64,000 bases of DNA from Mesorhizobium sp. RMAD-H1 (lineage in GTDB: Bacteria; Pseudomonadota; Alphaproteobacteria; Rhizobiales; Rhizobiaceae), in assembly GCF_014191375.1 (NCBI RefSeq), contig NZ_JACHWN010000011.1:1-64000 (forward strand), in the 5' to 3' direction. Shown piece after piece: positions 43,948 through 52,899 of this stretch. Both the position numbers and the translations under genes were made by a program. The notes under the pieces are model-generated. The model saw nothing but the letters and a program-made list of their open reading frames with translations. It had not been told where the DNA came from and did not search any database. Numbering within the stretch: the stretch's first letter is position 1; each line of letters opens with the position of its first letter.

Positions 43948-45993
43948 ATGGACGGCCCGGAAGCCAGGACGAATATCAAGGACCCGCTGCTGCAGCCGCT
44001 GACGATCAAGAAGCTGACGCTGCGTAACCGCATCATGAGCACCAGCCATGCCTGTGGCCTGGAAGTCGACGGCATGCCTGAGCAAGCTTACCAGCGTTAT
44101 CACGAGGAAAAGGCGCGAGGCGGGCTGGCGCTCTCCATGTTCGGCGGCTCGTCCAATGTCGATCGCGACTCGCCCAACATCTTCCGCCAGCTCAATGTCG
44201 GCACGGATGCGATCATCCCGCATCTCCAGCGTTTCAGCACGCGAATGCACGATCTGGGAGCGGCGCTCATGTGCCAGATCACCCATCTCGGCCGCCGGGG
44301 CGATCCCTATGCGGGGGACAGGCTTTCGACCATCGCACCGTCGCCGGTGCGTGAGACCCTTCACCGCAGCATTCCCAAGGAGATGGACGAACACGACATC
44401 GACCGTGTCGTGAAGGCCTATGCGGGGGCCGCGCTGCGCTGCAAGGAAGGCGGTCTGGACGGGATCGAGACGCTGGCGGCCGGCCACCTGATCGGTCAGT
44501 TTCTATCGCCCTTGACCAACCGTCGGACCGATCGCTTCGGCGGCTCGCTGGAAAACCGCCTGCGTTTCGGCCTCATGGTGCATGAAGCCATCCGAAAGGC
44601 GGTTGGAGACGATTTCCTGGTTGGCATGCGTTTCGTGGTGGATGAGGGCCCGGATGGCGGCCTGCCATTCGAGGAGTGTGTCAAGGCCGCCCTTATCCTC
44701 AAGCAGGCGGGCGCCGTCGACTTTTTCAACGCCATCTATGGCACGATGGATACGACGCGAGCACTGGCGGAAGAGAACATGCCCGGTATGGGCTCGCCTC
44801 TGGCGCCATGGGTCGAGCCGGTCGGCGCTTTCCGCCGCGAGGTCGGTCTTCCCGTGTTCCACGCGGCGCGGATCGCGGACGTCGCTTCAGCGCGTTTCGC
44901 CATCGCGGAAGGCAAGCTGGACATGGCGGGCATGACACGCGCCCAGATCGCCGATCCGCATCTGGTGACAAAGCTCGCCAGCGGGCGCGAGGCCGAAATC
45001 CGCCCCTGTGTCGGCGCTACGCATTGCCAATCGCCCTATCGCCCGTCCTGCCTGCACAATGCGGCGACCGGCCGGGAACTGACATTGCGCCATGTCATTG
45101 AGAAAGCGGAAGGGGGCGCCCGCAGGGTGATCGTCATCGGTGGAGGGCCGGCCGGACTGGAGGCGGCACGTGTCAGCGCCGAGCGCGGCCATGCCGTTTC
45201 ACTCTATGAGGCGGGCAGCGATCTCGGCGGACAGATCCGTATCGGTGCAACAGGCTCATGGCGTCGTGATCTCCTGGGCATCGTCGAGTGGCGTGAGGCT
45301 GAACTGCAGCGCCTCGGCGTTTCTGTTCACACCAACAGCTATATGGAAAGCGCCGATATCGCGGCGCTCGAGCCGGATGTCGTGATCCTCGCCACGGGTG
45401 GCTTGCCACAGATCGATCTTAAGGAAGGGGCGGATTTATGTCTCAATACCTGGGATGTGCTGACCGGGCAGGTTCCGATGCGCGGCAAGGTCCTGATCTA
45501 TGATGGTACGGGCCGCCATCCCGGTCCCCTTGCCGCCGAGCAGGCCCGCGAAGCGGGAGCGGAGGTCACCTATGTCTCCATCGATGCCCAGCTTTCGGAG
45601 GAGCTGACCTATGCCGAGCGGCTGCGATGGAAGAAGCGTTTCCTGCAGATCGGCGTGAAGCCTGTTTTCGAAAGTCGCCTTTTCGCCGTCCAGCGCAGGG
45701 ACAACCGGCTCGAGGCGCGCTTCCTCAACGAGATATCGCGGGAGGTGACGAGTGTCCTGGTGGACCAGGTCATCGTTGAGCAGGGCAGCGTGCCGATGGA
45801 CGAGGTCTATTTCGGACTGCGGGGGCAATCGGCCAATGACGGCGTTACCAACCTCGAAGCCATGGTGAGAGTGGCGCCGCAACCGCGCCTGCGGCAGAAT
45901 GGCTTCGAACTGCACCGCATCGGCGACGCCGTCTCCAGCCGGAATATCCATGCCGCGATGCTAGACGCCTTGCGGATATGCAGTGCGTTGTGA
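43948..45993 (+). CDS. NADH:flavin oxidoreductase, DgcA/StcD-like (N-demethylation of methylated amino acids)
   Basis: The 681-residue flavoprotein has three parts. Residues about 10-345 form an OYE-type TIM barrel with FMN (LRNRIMSTSHACG, GLDGIETLAAGHLIGQFLSP, FGGSLENRLRF). Cysteines follow in CVGATHCQSPYRPSC (354, 360, 368), then an NAD(P)/FAD domain with VIVIGGGPAGLEAARV. In trimethylamine-dehydrogenase relatives the spacing is C-x2-C-x3-C; here Ala357 replaces the second Cys, as in my recollection of DgcA/StcD proteins, so the iron-sulphur centre may be altered. The closest recognised functions are dimethylglycine (DgcA) and stachydrine (StcD) demethylation, which release formaldehyde. 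It follows the amino acid importer genes. Confidence 0.85.
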   Translation: MDGPEARTNIKDPLLQPLTIKKLTLRNRIMSTSHACGLEVDGMPEQAYQRYHEEKARGGLALSMFGGSSNVDRDSPNIFRQLNVGTDAIIPHLQRFSTRMHDLGAALMCQITHLGRRGDPYAGDRLSTIAPSPVRETLHRSIPKEMDEHDIDRVVKAYAGAALRCKEGGLDGIETLAAGHLIGQFLSPLTNRRTDRFGGSLENRLRFGLMVHEAIRKAVGDDFLVGMRFVVDEGPDGGLPFEECVKAALILKQAGAVDFFNAIYGTMDTTRALAEENMPGMGSPLAPWVEPVGAFRREVGLPVFHAARIADVASARFAIAEGKLDMAGMTRAQIADPHLVTKLASGREAEIRPCVGATHCQSPYRPSCLHNAATGRELTLRHVIEKAEGGARRVIVIGGGPAGLEAARVSAERGHAVSLYEAGSDLGGQIRIGATGSWRRDLLGIVEWREAELQRLGVSVHTNSYMESADIAALEPDVVILATGGLPQIDLKEGADLCLNTWDVLTGQVPMRGKVLIYDGTGRHPGPLAAEQAREAGAEVTYVSIDAQLSEELTYAERLRWKKRFLQIGVKPVFESRLFAVQRRDNRLEARFLNEISREVTSVLVDQVIVEQGSVPMDEVYFGLRGQSANDGVTNLEAMVRVAPQPRLRQNGFELHRIGDAVSSRNIHAAMLDALRICSAL

Positions 45994-46013
45994 CCATGTC
46001 CATGTCGGCGGCG

Positions 46014-47309
46014 TCAAAGACCGATACGGTCGAGAAACTGGTACCAGCCTGCGACCGTGCGAACCGCCGGTTCCCGCAGAAAATAGAGGGGGATCGGCCT
46101 CGGTCCGTTCCGCTCCATCAGGCCGAGATCGGGCCTGTCTCCGAGCATCAGGTCTATAATGCGACGGCCCATCAGGCTGGACATGGCAATGCCTGCGCCG
46201 TTGTAGCCGAGAGCGAAGCCCGTTCGCTCATCGAGCATGCCGACCTGCGGCAGGCTGTCGATCGTCATGGCCACGAGCCCGGACCAGCGATGGGTGATCG
46301 CGGTGCCGACGAGCTGGGGGAACATCCGCTGCAATGCGGTTTCCAGGGCATGAACGGCGGAGGCGGAATCCTCGCGCCCGAAGGCGCCGCGCCCGCCGAA
46401 CAACATCCGGTCGCCCGCCGGTCGGAACCAGCGCATCATGCGTCGGGTCTCGCTATAGCTCCGGCCGTGCCGCATGAGCGTGGCCCGGAGACCCGGGTCG
46501 AGCGGCTCGGTCGCGATCATGGCACTGCGGAAGGGAATGGCGATTCCGCGCACCGGAGCCGTGGCGGCGGTAATGTCGGAATAGCCATTGGTGGCGATCA
46601 ATACATGCCGGGCAACGACCTGACCATCCGCCGTGGTCAGGATCACCCGGCTGCCATTGTTGCTGCGCGTCAATACCGCCGAATGCTCGTAGATTTCGCC
46701 GCCGCCCGAGCGTATGGCCGCTGCAAGGCCGCGGGCATAGTTCAGCGGGTGAATGATACCGGCATGGGTGGAAAGCACACCGCCAACGAAATCGGCCGAA
46801 CCGGTTTCCTCCCGCACCTGGTCGGCATCGAGTATGGTCAGGCTGGTATCTGCGAACATGTTCCGCGCCGTCTCCGCTTCGGCGGCAAACCTGGACTGGG
46901 CGAGATCATTGTGGGCGCAGCGCAGATTGCCGGTTCGGGCAAAGCCGGCATCGGGAATGTTCAGTTCTTCCACGTTCCGCTCGATTCGATCCATCGCCTC
47001 ATGGCCAATGCGGTGCATGCGGCGGGCGATTTCGAGACCATGGCGGCGGGCGATGTCGTTTAGCGAAACACGGAATTTCGTGGAGACAACTCCGCCATTG
47101 CGGCCGGAAGCGCCCCAGCCGATCTCGGCGGCTTCGAGCACGACGGGATGCAGGCCGCGCTCTATTGCGCGCAATGCGGCGGAGAGGCCGGTATACCCGC
47201 CGCCGATAATGGCAATGTCCGCCTTGAACGTGCTCGAAAGCGTAATCGGGCTCGGCGCGGGCGAAGCAGTGTCCCGCCAGAGTGATTGGGGATCGGCCGG
47301 ATCCGGCAT
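46014..47309 (-). CDS. FAD-dependent amine oxidoreductase (PuuB/DadA-like)
   Basis: The 431-residue DAO-family flavoprotein has IAIIGGGYTGLSAALRAI near residue 33 and WGASGRNGGVVSTKF, which is like gamma-glutamylputrescine oxidase (PuuB). The C-terminus carries RWSGLVAMTIDSLPQVG and GYNGAGIAMSSLMG. It is convergent with the DgcA-like gene. The ATG at 47309, with GGAAGGAAAGG 8 nt upstream, avoids overlap with the HAD gene and is preferred to the ATG at 47357. Confidence 0.9.
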   Translation of the reverse strand: MPDPADPQSLWRDTASPAPSPITLSSTFKADIAIIGGGYTGLSAALRAIERGLHPVVLEAAEIGWGASGRNGGVVSTKFRVSLNDIARRHGLEIARRMHRIGHEAMDRIERNVEELNIPDAGFARTGNLRCAHNDLAQSRFAAEAETARNMFADTSLTILDADQVREETGSADFVGGVLSTHAGIIHPLNYARGLAAAIRSGGGEIYEHSAVLTRSNNGSRVILTTADGQVVARHVLIATNGYSDITAATAPVRGIAIPFRSAMIATEPLDPGLRATLMRHGRSYSETRRMMRWFRPAGDRMLFGGRGAFGREDSASAVHALETALQRMFPQLVGTAITHRWSGLVAMTIDSLPQVGMLDERTGFALGYNGAGIAMSSLMGRRIIDLMLGDRPDLGLMERNGPRPIPLYFLREPAVRTVAGWYQFLDRIGL

Positions 47310-47331
47310 GGGCCACACCTTTCCTTCCGGC

Positions 47332-48030
47332 CTATTCACGCTCGACGGCATCGGCAAGCTCGCCGAGCGTGGCGAAATGGAAATTCGGCTTCGTCACCTT
47401 ACCAGGATGGGGCGATCCGCCGAAACCTTCCTGGTTCATGCGGCGCTGGATCCAGCAGACGGAATAGCCGAGCGACCGTGCCACGCCGATATCGTGATAC
47501 TGGCTCTGCGCCACGTGCAGGATCTCGTCCTGCCTGAAGCCGAACGCGGACTGGCGGCCGAGATTATAGGAGAAAAAGCGCGGATCGGGTTTCGGGAATT
47601 GCGCCTCGTCGACGGTGACGGAGTCGTGAAACGGCCAGCCGAGCCTATGCGCGTAAGCCGTGAAGGCCACCCGGTCGGCATTGGTCATGGCAACAAGCCG
47701 GAAGCGGCGGCGGAGCCGGTCGAGCGCCTCGGCGGAATCGCCGAAGGCCGGCCATTGCAGGACGGACGCCTGGAACGCATCTGCCGCACCATCGGTCGCG
47801 GGAAGTCCAAGTTCGTGCGCGACATGCAGATAGACGTCGCGCATGACCTGACTGGAGCGTCCGGGGAACTTCTCCCTGCCTGCCAGATAGGGCGCGAAGA
47901 TATCGTCGTCCGTCAATTTTGCCGTCGCCGGCCCGCCGAGCGAGCGGAAGGCATGGAGAATGCCTGTCTCGAAATCGATGAGCGTTCCGACCACGTCGAA
48001 TGTCAGAACCTTGAAACGCTTGAAGGACAT
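47332..48030 (-). CDS. HAD-superfamily hydrolase (haloacid dehalogenase type II-like)
   Basis: The 232-residue protein has the HAD nucleophile motif LTFDVVGTLIDFE (Asp11), motif II VAMTNADR, motif III lysine with FPKPDPRFF, and the acidic DIGVA segment replacing the usual GD pair. It resembles L-2-haloacid dehalogenases, but many such proteins are phosphatases. It lies 22 nt upstream of the PuuB-like oxidase gene on the same strand, so the two are probably co-transcribed. Confidence 0.85.
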   Translation of the reverse strand: MSFKRFKVLTFDVVGTLIDFETGILHAFRSLGGPATAKLTDDDIFAPYLAGREKFPGRSSQVMRDVYLHVAHELGLPATDGAADAFQASVLQWPAFGDSAEALDRLRRRFRLVAMTNADRVAFTAYAHRLGWPFHDSVTVDEAQFPKPDPRFFSYNLGRQSAFGFRQDEILHVAQSQYHDIGVARSLGYSVCWIQRRMNQEGFGGSPHPGKVTKPNFHFATLGELADAVERE

Positions 48031-48152
48031 CCGGCCTGCCTTTCTCTTTCAACGAAACCAGCTTCCGAACCATGGAAGCGCGCATTCAGTGAACAGGAGC
48101 GGGCAGGGTGCCGCAATTCCACAAATGGTAATCGGGGAGGTTACATTTTGTA

Positions 48153-49112
48153 ATGGCAAGGCTTCGTCACCTGCTTCCCTCCTTCAATGCACTTATCACC
48201 TTCGAAGCCGCGGTGCGCTGCGGCACCTTTGCCCGCGCCGCGAAGGAGCTCTGCGTTACCGGTCCCGCCGTCAGCCGGACGATCGGGCGGCTTGAGGCGC
48301 ATCTGGGTGTCGCCCTGTTCCGCCGGACGAGTGCCGGCGCCGTTCTGACGGAGGAAGGAAGTGCACTTTTCTCCGGAATTTCGGCAAGCTTCGATGAAAT
48401 CGAAAAGACATTGTTGCGAGTGCGGCAGCCACCGCGCTCAGGCATCCGGACGGTCGTTCTGTCGGCCTCGTCGGCTTTCGCGACGCATTGGTTCATGCCC
48501 CGGCTGGCGGATTTCCAGGAAAGATTCCCGAAGGTCGATATCCGCTTCCAGCTCATCAGCGGACCGCTTGGCGGATCCGTCGATGGCGTCGATATCGCCA
48601 TGCGCTTCGATCACGGCAGCGGGCCTCGCCATATGGCCCGTGCCGTCATGCCTGAATTGTTGGTGCCGATCCGCGCTCCTCACTTCCATGGTGCGGATGC
48701 TCCCGCCGGCGCCTTCCTGCCGGCTGTCGACCGCATCATCAATCTCAGCAATGCGGAACCGGACTGGTCGGGCCTGTTTTCCGATCACAGGGCTGAGGGA
48801 AAGTCTGGCGGCCTGCAGTTTTCCGACTATACGGTCGTTGTCCAGGCGGCGTTGCTCGGGCAGGGGATCGCGCTCGGTTGGCTCAACGTCGTGTCTTACC
48901 TTCTCGCGCGCGGCGAACTCGTGCCGGTCGGCCCGGTCATGAAAACCGGCCGGACGTGCGAGCTGGTCACCGCGCGCAATCCGGGAATGCCGGTCATTTT
49001 CGACATCTGCAGCTGGATGGAGACTGAATTCAATGCCGATATGAAGTGTATCGACGCGCAATATCCGGACCTCGCACTGGCTTCCGTCAAGGATGCTGTC
49101 GGTCGTCGCTAG
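48153..49112 (+). CDS. LysR-family regulator (GcvA-like)
   Basis: The 319-residue regulator of the GcvA type opens RLRHLLPSFNALITFEAAVR; the HTH is GTFARAAKELCVTGPAVSRTI. It has a C-terminal tail with GQGIALGWLNVVSYLLARGELV. It is divergent from the HAD/PuuB-like operon with 122 nt between the starts, and TTACATTTTGTAA, a 13-bp palindrome next to its start codon, is a likely binding site. It probably regulates the oxidase operon. Confidence 0.92.
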   Translation: MARLRHLLPSFNALITFEAAVRCGTFARAAKELCVTGPAVSRTIGRLEAHLGVALFRRTSAGAVLTEEGSALFSGISASFDEIEKTLLRVRQPPRSGIRTVVLSASSAFATHWFMPRLADFQERFPKVDIRFQLISGPLGGSVDGVDIAMRFDHGSGPRHMARAVMPELLVPIRAPHFHGADAPAGAFLPAVDRIINLSNAEPDWSGLFSDHRAEGKSGGLQFSDYTVVVQAALLGQGIALGWLNVVSYLLARGELVPVGPVMKTGRTCELVTARNPGMPVIFDICSWMETEFNADMKCIDAQYPDLALASVKDAVGRR

Positions 49113-49211
49113 GCTTGCCGTTTGGACAGGCCAGGATTGGCGCGAATAGCCGACACTCCGGTGACCGGCAAGGCTTTATCCTGCAAGTGCCTGAAAGGGC
49201 CGGATCATCGC

Positions 49212-49991
49212 TCACACCATCTCGGACAAGACGAAAATAGTGAGGAACCCGGCCGCGACGGAGATTGCGGCGGATTCCTGATAATGATGTTGCTCTGCTT
49301 CGGGGACAAGATCTGTCACGGTGAGATAGAACATGCCTCCAGCGCCGGTGGCGAGCAGGAAGCCGAGTACATTCTCGGGCAAATCGCGGAAAAGAAACCA
49401 TCCGGCCAAAGCGGAACCGAAAACCGATATCCCGATCAGACCGGTCCATTTTATGATGGGCCAGGTGTAGTGCTCCTTGTCTTCCTCGCGCTGCAGTTCG
49501 CCGATGCTGAGCGCTTCCGCGATATTGTCGATTGCGATCGCCAAACCTGTGATGAGCGCGACCATCGGGTCGATGACCGAGCCAACCCCGATGGTAAGGC
49601 CTTCGATCACTTCCTCCACGCTCGTGGCACCAGCAAGCACTGTAATCTTGCCGCCACGTGGCGTGCGGCGCTGGTGATAACCTTTCACCCATTTTTTCTG
49701 CGAGGCTTCCACGCCAGCCATCGCGCCGCGATTGACATAGAGATCAAGGGCGTAAACCAAAGCAAAACCGAGGGCGAAACCGGCGGTGGCGATGAAGAGG
49801 GATGATTGTTCCAGCGCTTTCGGCATCATCTCGAAAGCGAAGGTGCCCATCAATATGCCGCCCGCATAACCCACGAAGATGGAGAGCAGCAGCGTTGTCG
49901 GATTGAGCAGGATCGCAATGATCCCGCCGAGCAGAGAAGCCAGTGCCGCGCCGGCGGCGGTCGCGAGAACAAGCACCAGTTGGTTGCCCAT
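49212..49991 (-). CDS. ZIP-family divalent metal transporter
   Basis: The 259-residue inner-membrane protein has about eight predicted helices. Motifs: GFALGFALVYALD, the metal-site-like SVEEVIEGLTIGVGS and AIDNIAEALSIGE, and a cytoplasmic Lys/Arg-rich loop after helix 3 (SQKKWVKGYHQRR). It could import zinc, iron or another divalent ion. The ATG at 49991 has GAAGGAACTGCAGGC upstream and gives the normal start; the frame continues to 50036. Two adjacent uncertain links (calcium for methanol dehydrogenase) are not supported by the family. Confidence 0.85.
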   Translation of the reverse strand: MGNQLVLVLATAAGAALASLLGGIIAILLNPTTLLLSIFVGYAGGILMGTFAFEMMPKALEQSSLFIATAGFALGFALVYALDLYVNRGAMAGVEASQKKWVKGYHQRRTPRGGKITVLAGATSVEEVIEGLTIGVGSVIDPMVALITGLAIAIDNIAEALSIGELQREEDKEHYTWPIIKWTGLIGISVFGSALAGWFLFRDLPENVLGFLLATGAGGMFYLTVTDLVPEAEQHHYQESAAISVAAGFLTIFVLSEMV

Positions 49992-50139
49992 GCCTGCAGT
50001 TCCTTCATCATGAGATGAAGTTAATGTGCCGCTCATGGATTAGTTGCCGACCTGCCGCGCATCGCTGCGGAATCGGCAGTTCCGCTCTTGGGCCATGATC
50101 TGGCCTTGCTGGCGGAGATGGGCTGAACGGGAAGGGGAC

Positions 50140-50826
50140 CTAACCCTGCAATTGCCCCCGTTGGCGTGTTGGTTCGGCGCGTCCGTTTCGGCCGGGTGAA
50201 GACGAGATATATTCGAGCGACATCCGGATGAGCTCCGGCAGGTTTCTTGCTCCAAGCTTCGCCTTGAGCTGCGAGCACGTATTCACCACGGTTTTGTAGC
50301 TTACGCCCAGATTGCCGGCGATCTCGCTGTATGATTTGCCCTCTGCCAACAGGGCGAGCACCTGCAGCTCACGCGGTGTCACATCGGCAGGCACATTGCT
50401 GCGGTTGCGGCTTTCGAGCAGCACCACCTGAACCGCGAGGTCGTGGTTGAGGTATGGCTTGCCGCGGCGTACCGTCTCAAAGGCTTCGAGCATGTCCTCC
50501 GGCAGACTGTCCTTGAGCAGATATCCCGTCGCCCCGGCCTCGAACGCCCGGCTGACGATGACGGGATCACCATGCATGCTGAACACCAGGATCGGGAGCC
50601 GGCTGTCGTGTCGGCGCATTCGCCTGATCAAGTCGAGGCCGCCCAGTCCCTGCCCCTGCATGGCAAGATCGACGATGACCACATCGGGCCGCTCGCGGCG
50701 GTAGAGCCGGTATCCCGCAATGACGCTTCTGGCCTCGAATATCCTGCCGATACCGATATCTTCCAGGAGATGCCGGCAACCTTCCAGAACGATGGAGTGG
50801 TCATCGATAATCAAGACGCACGTCAT
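50140..50826 (-). CDS. mxaX: Response regulator MxaX (LuxR type)
   Basis: The 228-residue protein has a receiver domain (VLIIDDHSIVLEG, phosphoacceptor Asp53 in VVIVDLAMQ, Lys in YLLKDS) and a C-terminal LuxR-type HTH (VTPRELQVLALLAEGKSYSEIA, VSYKTVVNTCSQLKAKL). It overlaps the sensor kinase gene by 4 nt. Order and orientation (regulatory genes Z, Y, X divergent from mxaF) match the moxZYX/mxaZYX block of Paracoccus denitrificans, which is needed for methanol dehydrogenase synthesis, so the mxa promoter is the likely target. Confidence 0.85.
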   Translation of the reverse strand: MTCVLIIDDHSIVLEGCRHLLEDIGIGRIFEARSVIAGYRLYRRERPDVVIVDLAMQGQGLGGLDLIRRMRRHDSRLPILVFSMHGDPVIVSRAFEAGATGYLLKDSLPEDMLEAFETVRRGKPYLNHDLAVQVVLLESRNRSNVPADVTPRELQVLALLAEGKSYSEIAGNLGVSYKTVVNTCSQLKAKLGARNLPELIRMSLEYISSSPGRNGRAEPTRQRGQLQG

Positions 50827-52346
50827 ATCCCACCTCGCGCCTGCTGATTTGAACCGGTGGCGAACTGCCTCTGTTCTTCAAGGGGCAGGGATATGTCGAG
50901 AAGGGTGCCGCCTTCGAGCGGATTGGTGATGGAGAAACTGCCGCCGATGGCGCGGACCCGCTCCTCTATGCCCGTCAGGCCGAAGCCGGCCGGCGTTCCA
51001 GGCGCGATACCACGCCCATTGTCCCGGATCATGCAGAGCAACTGGGCCGAAGCGATCGGGACGAAGCCGTTGCCGACCGGACGCGTCTCCTCGAGGAGCC
51101 TGACCTCGACATAGTCCGCCTGGCCGTGCTGAATGGCGTTGGTGATGCCTTCCTGAATGCATCTGTAGGCCGTGAGGTCGATACAATCCCCATAGCTTCG
51201 GGCAAGCCGTCCCGTCTCCAGCGAGAAGCTGCAGGGCGCGCCGTGTCGTTCGAAATCGGCCAGGAGACCGGCTATCACATCGGCAAGGGGAGCATTGCCC
51301 AGCGCCATCGGGCGAAGCCGTCTGAGAAGATCGCGGTTCATGGCCCGGATTTTTTCCGTGATTTCGCCCAACTCGTCCACACGTTTCCGGATCTTCTCGG
51401 CGGCTTCGCCGGGCAGGCTGCCTGCTAGCCTTTTCAGGGACGTGATCTTGGACCGGATGCCGAACACACAGGGCCCCAGCTCGTCATGCAGCTCCATTGC
51501 CACCTGCCTTCGTTCATCGTCCTGGATGGTCACCAGTCGGCGATTGATCCTGGCATTATCGGCCTTGGCGGCTGCGAGATGGTCGGCCAGGGCATTGAAG
51601 CGATCGACGATCTGCTGGAGTTCGCGCACCTTGGGACGCGCCAGATGGCCGCGAAAATGGCCTTCCTCCAGATCGCAAAGTCCCCGCGAAACATCGGTCA
51701 GGGGATGGAGCACGCGGCCGAGCGCGAGATAAAGCGCCCCAATGACCGTGAGATTGAGGATGATCGCCACGATCGCCAGGTCCGTTACGTCCTGCCAGAC
51801 TTCAGCCACCTCGTCGGACGCCTCGCCGACCAGGAGCACCGTTCCGAGACGCTGGTTGCCCGACACGATCGGAACTTCGCGGCGCAAATCCTCTACCTTG
51901 ATGAGAGCCGAGAACCAATGCGGAACCTCGCTCTCCTCCTCCGACTCGTCGGTGCTGGTGGCGGCCGGCAACGAAGAGAGCAGATCGCCGTCATTGTCGA
52001 AGACCTGAATGCGCACGTGCCGGAGATTGCTGATCTGCAGGAGATTCTCGATGGCGGGAGGGCGATCGCCTGCCTGAACAAGATGCCCGATGCTGCCGCG
52101 GACGAAACGTTCCGCCACTTCCATCGATGCCGCGATTTCTATCTCGGTCGCCCGTTGGGCATTGTAGATGACGGTGACCGCGGCGGCTATTCCGGCGGCG
52201 AGATTGATCAGGAGAAAAGTAGCGAGAAGCTGCCACCGGATGGAACGGCCATTCCAGAGCCGGCGCGCTACACGGCTGGACATCGTCTCATGCGCCGGGG
52301 AAAGTCCCAGGCCGGCCGGGGCCAGTGTGCCGATTTCGTGTTTCAT
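50823..52346 (-). CDS. mxaY: Sensor histidine kinase MxaY (NarL-partner type)
   Basis: The 507-residue membrane kinase has a TM helix near residues 38-58 (LLATFLLINLAAGIAAAVTV), a periplasmic sensing stretch of about 130 residues, a second TM helix (LAIVAIILNLTVIGALYLAL), a HAMP-like segment, a HisKA_3 domain with the phospho-acceptor His in VAMELHDELGP (about residue 285) and an ATPase domain with RDNGRGI and GFGLTGIEERV. The start at 52346 is chosen for the N-terminus; the frame reaches 52496. It overlaps MxaX and follows the probable mxaZ gene. It probably senses methanol oxidation state; the signal is unknown. Confidence 0.85.
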   Translation of the reverse strand: MKHEIGTLAPAGLGLSPAHETMSSRVARRLWNGRSIRWQLLATFLLINLAAGIAAAVTVIYNAQRATEIEIAASMEVAERFVRGSIGHLVQAGDRPPAIENLLQISNLRHVRIQVFDNDGDLLSSLPAATSTDESEEESEVPHWFSALIKVEDLRREVPIVSGNQRLGTVLLVGEASDEVAEVWQDVTDLAIVAIILNLTVIGALYLALGRVLHPLTDVSRGLCDLEEGHFRGHLARPKVRELQQIVDRFNALADHLAAAKADNARINRRLVTIQDDERRQVAMELHDELGPCVFGIRSKITSLKRLAGSLPGEAAEKIRKRVDELGEITEKIRAMNRDLLRRLRPMALGNAPLADVIAGLLADFERHGAPCSFSLETGRLARSYGDCIDLTAYRCIQEGITNAIQHGQADYVEVRLLEETRPVGNGFVPIASAQLLCMIRDNGRGIAPGTPAGFGLTGIEERVRAIGGSFSITNPLEGGTLLDISLPLEEQRQFATGSNQQARGGI

Positions 52347-52374
52347 GCCGAGCCATTCTCCTCCACCATTTGGT

Positions 52375-52899
52375 TCAGCGCAGTGTTCTTCCCTCGGGCC
52401 GCTGGATGAGACGCAGGCCTTCTTCTCGATTGGCACCGCTTGCACGGGCATTGAAATAATGCTGGGCGGTCTCGCCGAAACCACGCCCTTCGTCATCGGC
52501 GCCCGCTTCGGTCAGGCCCTCGATGACAAGGCGCGCCTTTTCATCGATCCCCCGGGCAGCAAGCATCTCCTCAAGCTGCACGGCCCGGTTGGCGATCATG
52601 CGCGGGGTCTCGGTGTAGCGCCGGTCGGCGCGCGCCAGGAGGTTGCGAAAGGTTTCAACCTCGGGCGCCGAGGGCGCCACATCTACTCCCGCCTCGCGGC
52701 TTGCCAGCCAGTGCTCCGGCGTCGTTGTTTCATTGACGTCGAGCCAGCGCTTCCGCGACAGGACCTTACCGTTATCGGCGTGGGCTGTCGGACGCAACGG
52801 CTGCTCGCTTTCCGGCCGCTGTTCTTCACATGCCGCGACCGTCAATGTGAGCGCCAGCATGAATGCGGATTGGAACCGGGCTGCCAGCATCGTGCACAT
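52375..52899 (-). CDS. mxaZ: Probable lipoprotein MxaZ
   Basis: The 174-residue protein begins with a lipoprotein signal (MLALTLTVAAC, lipobox VAAC at residue 24) and is otherwise hydrophilic and helical, with two regions rich in Glu/Arg. No domain is recognised. It is the first gene of the minus-strand set that ends with mxaY and mxaX, divergent from mxaF, the position of moxZ (mxaZ) in Paracoccus. The name rests on synteny only. Confidence 0.6.
   Translation of the reverse strand: MCTMLAARFQSAFMLALTLTVAACEEQRPESEQPLRPTAHADNGKVLSRKRWLDVNETTTPEHWLASREAGVDVAPSAPEVETFRNLLARADRRYTETPRMIANRAVQLEEMLAARGIDEKARLVIEGLTEAGADDEGRGFGETAQHYFNARASGANREEGLRLIQRPEGRTLR

Noticed and set aside
49212..49991. 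ZIP-type transporter as a calcium or metal supplier for methanol dehydrogenase
   Set aside because: Opposite strand, separated from mxaX by about 150 nt, and the family is not known for calcium; only chance proximity is supported.
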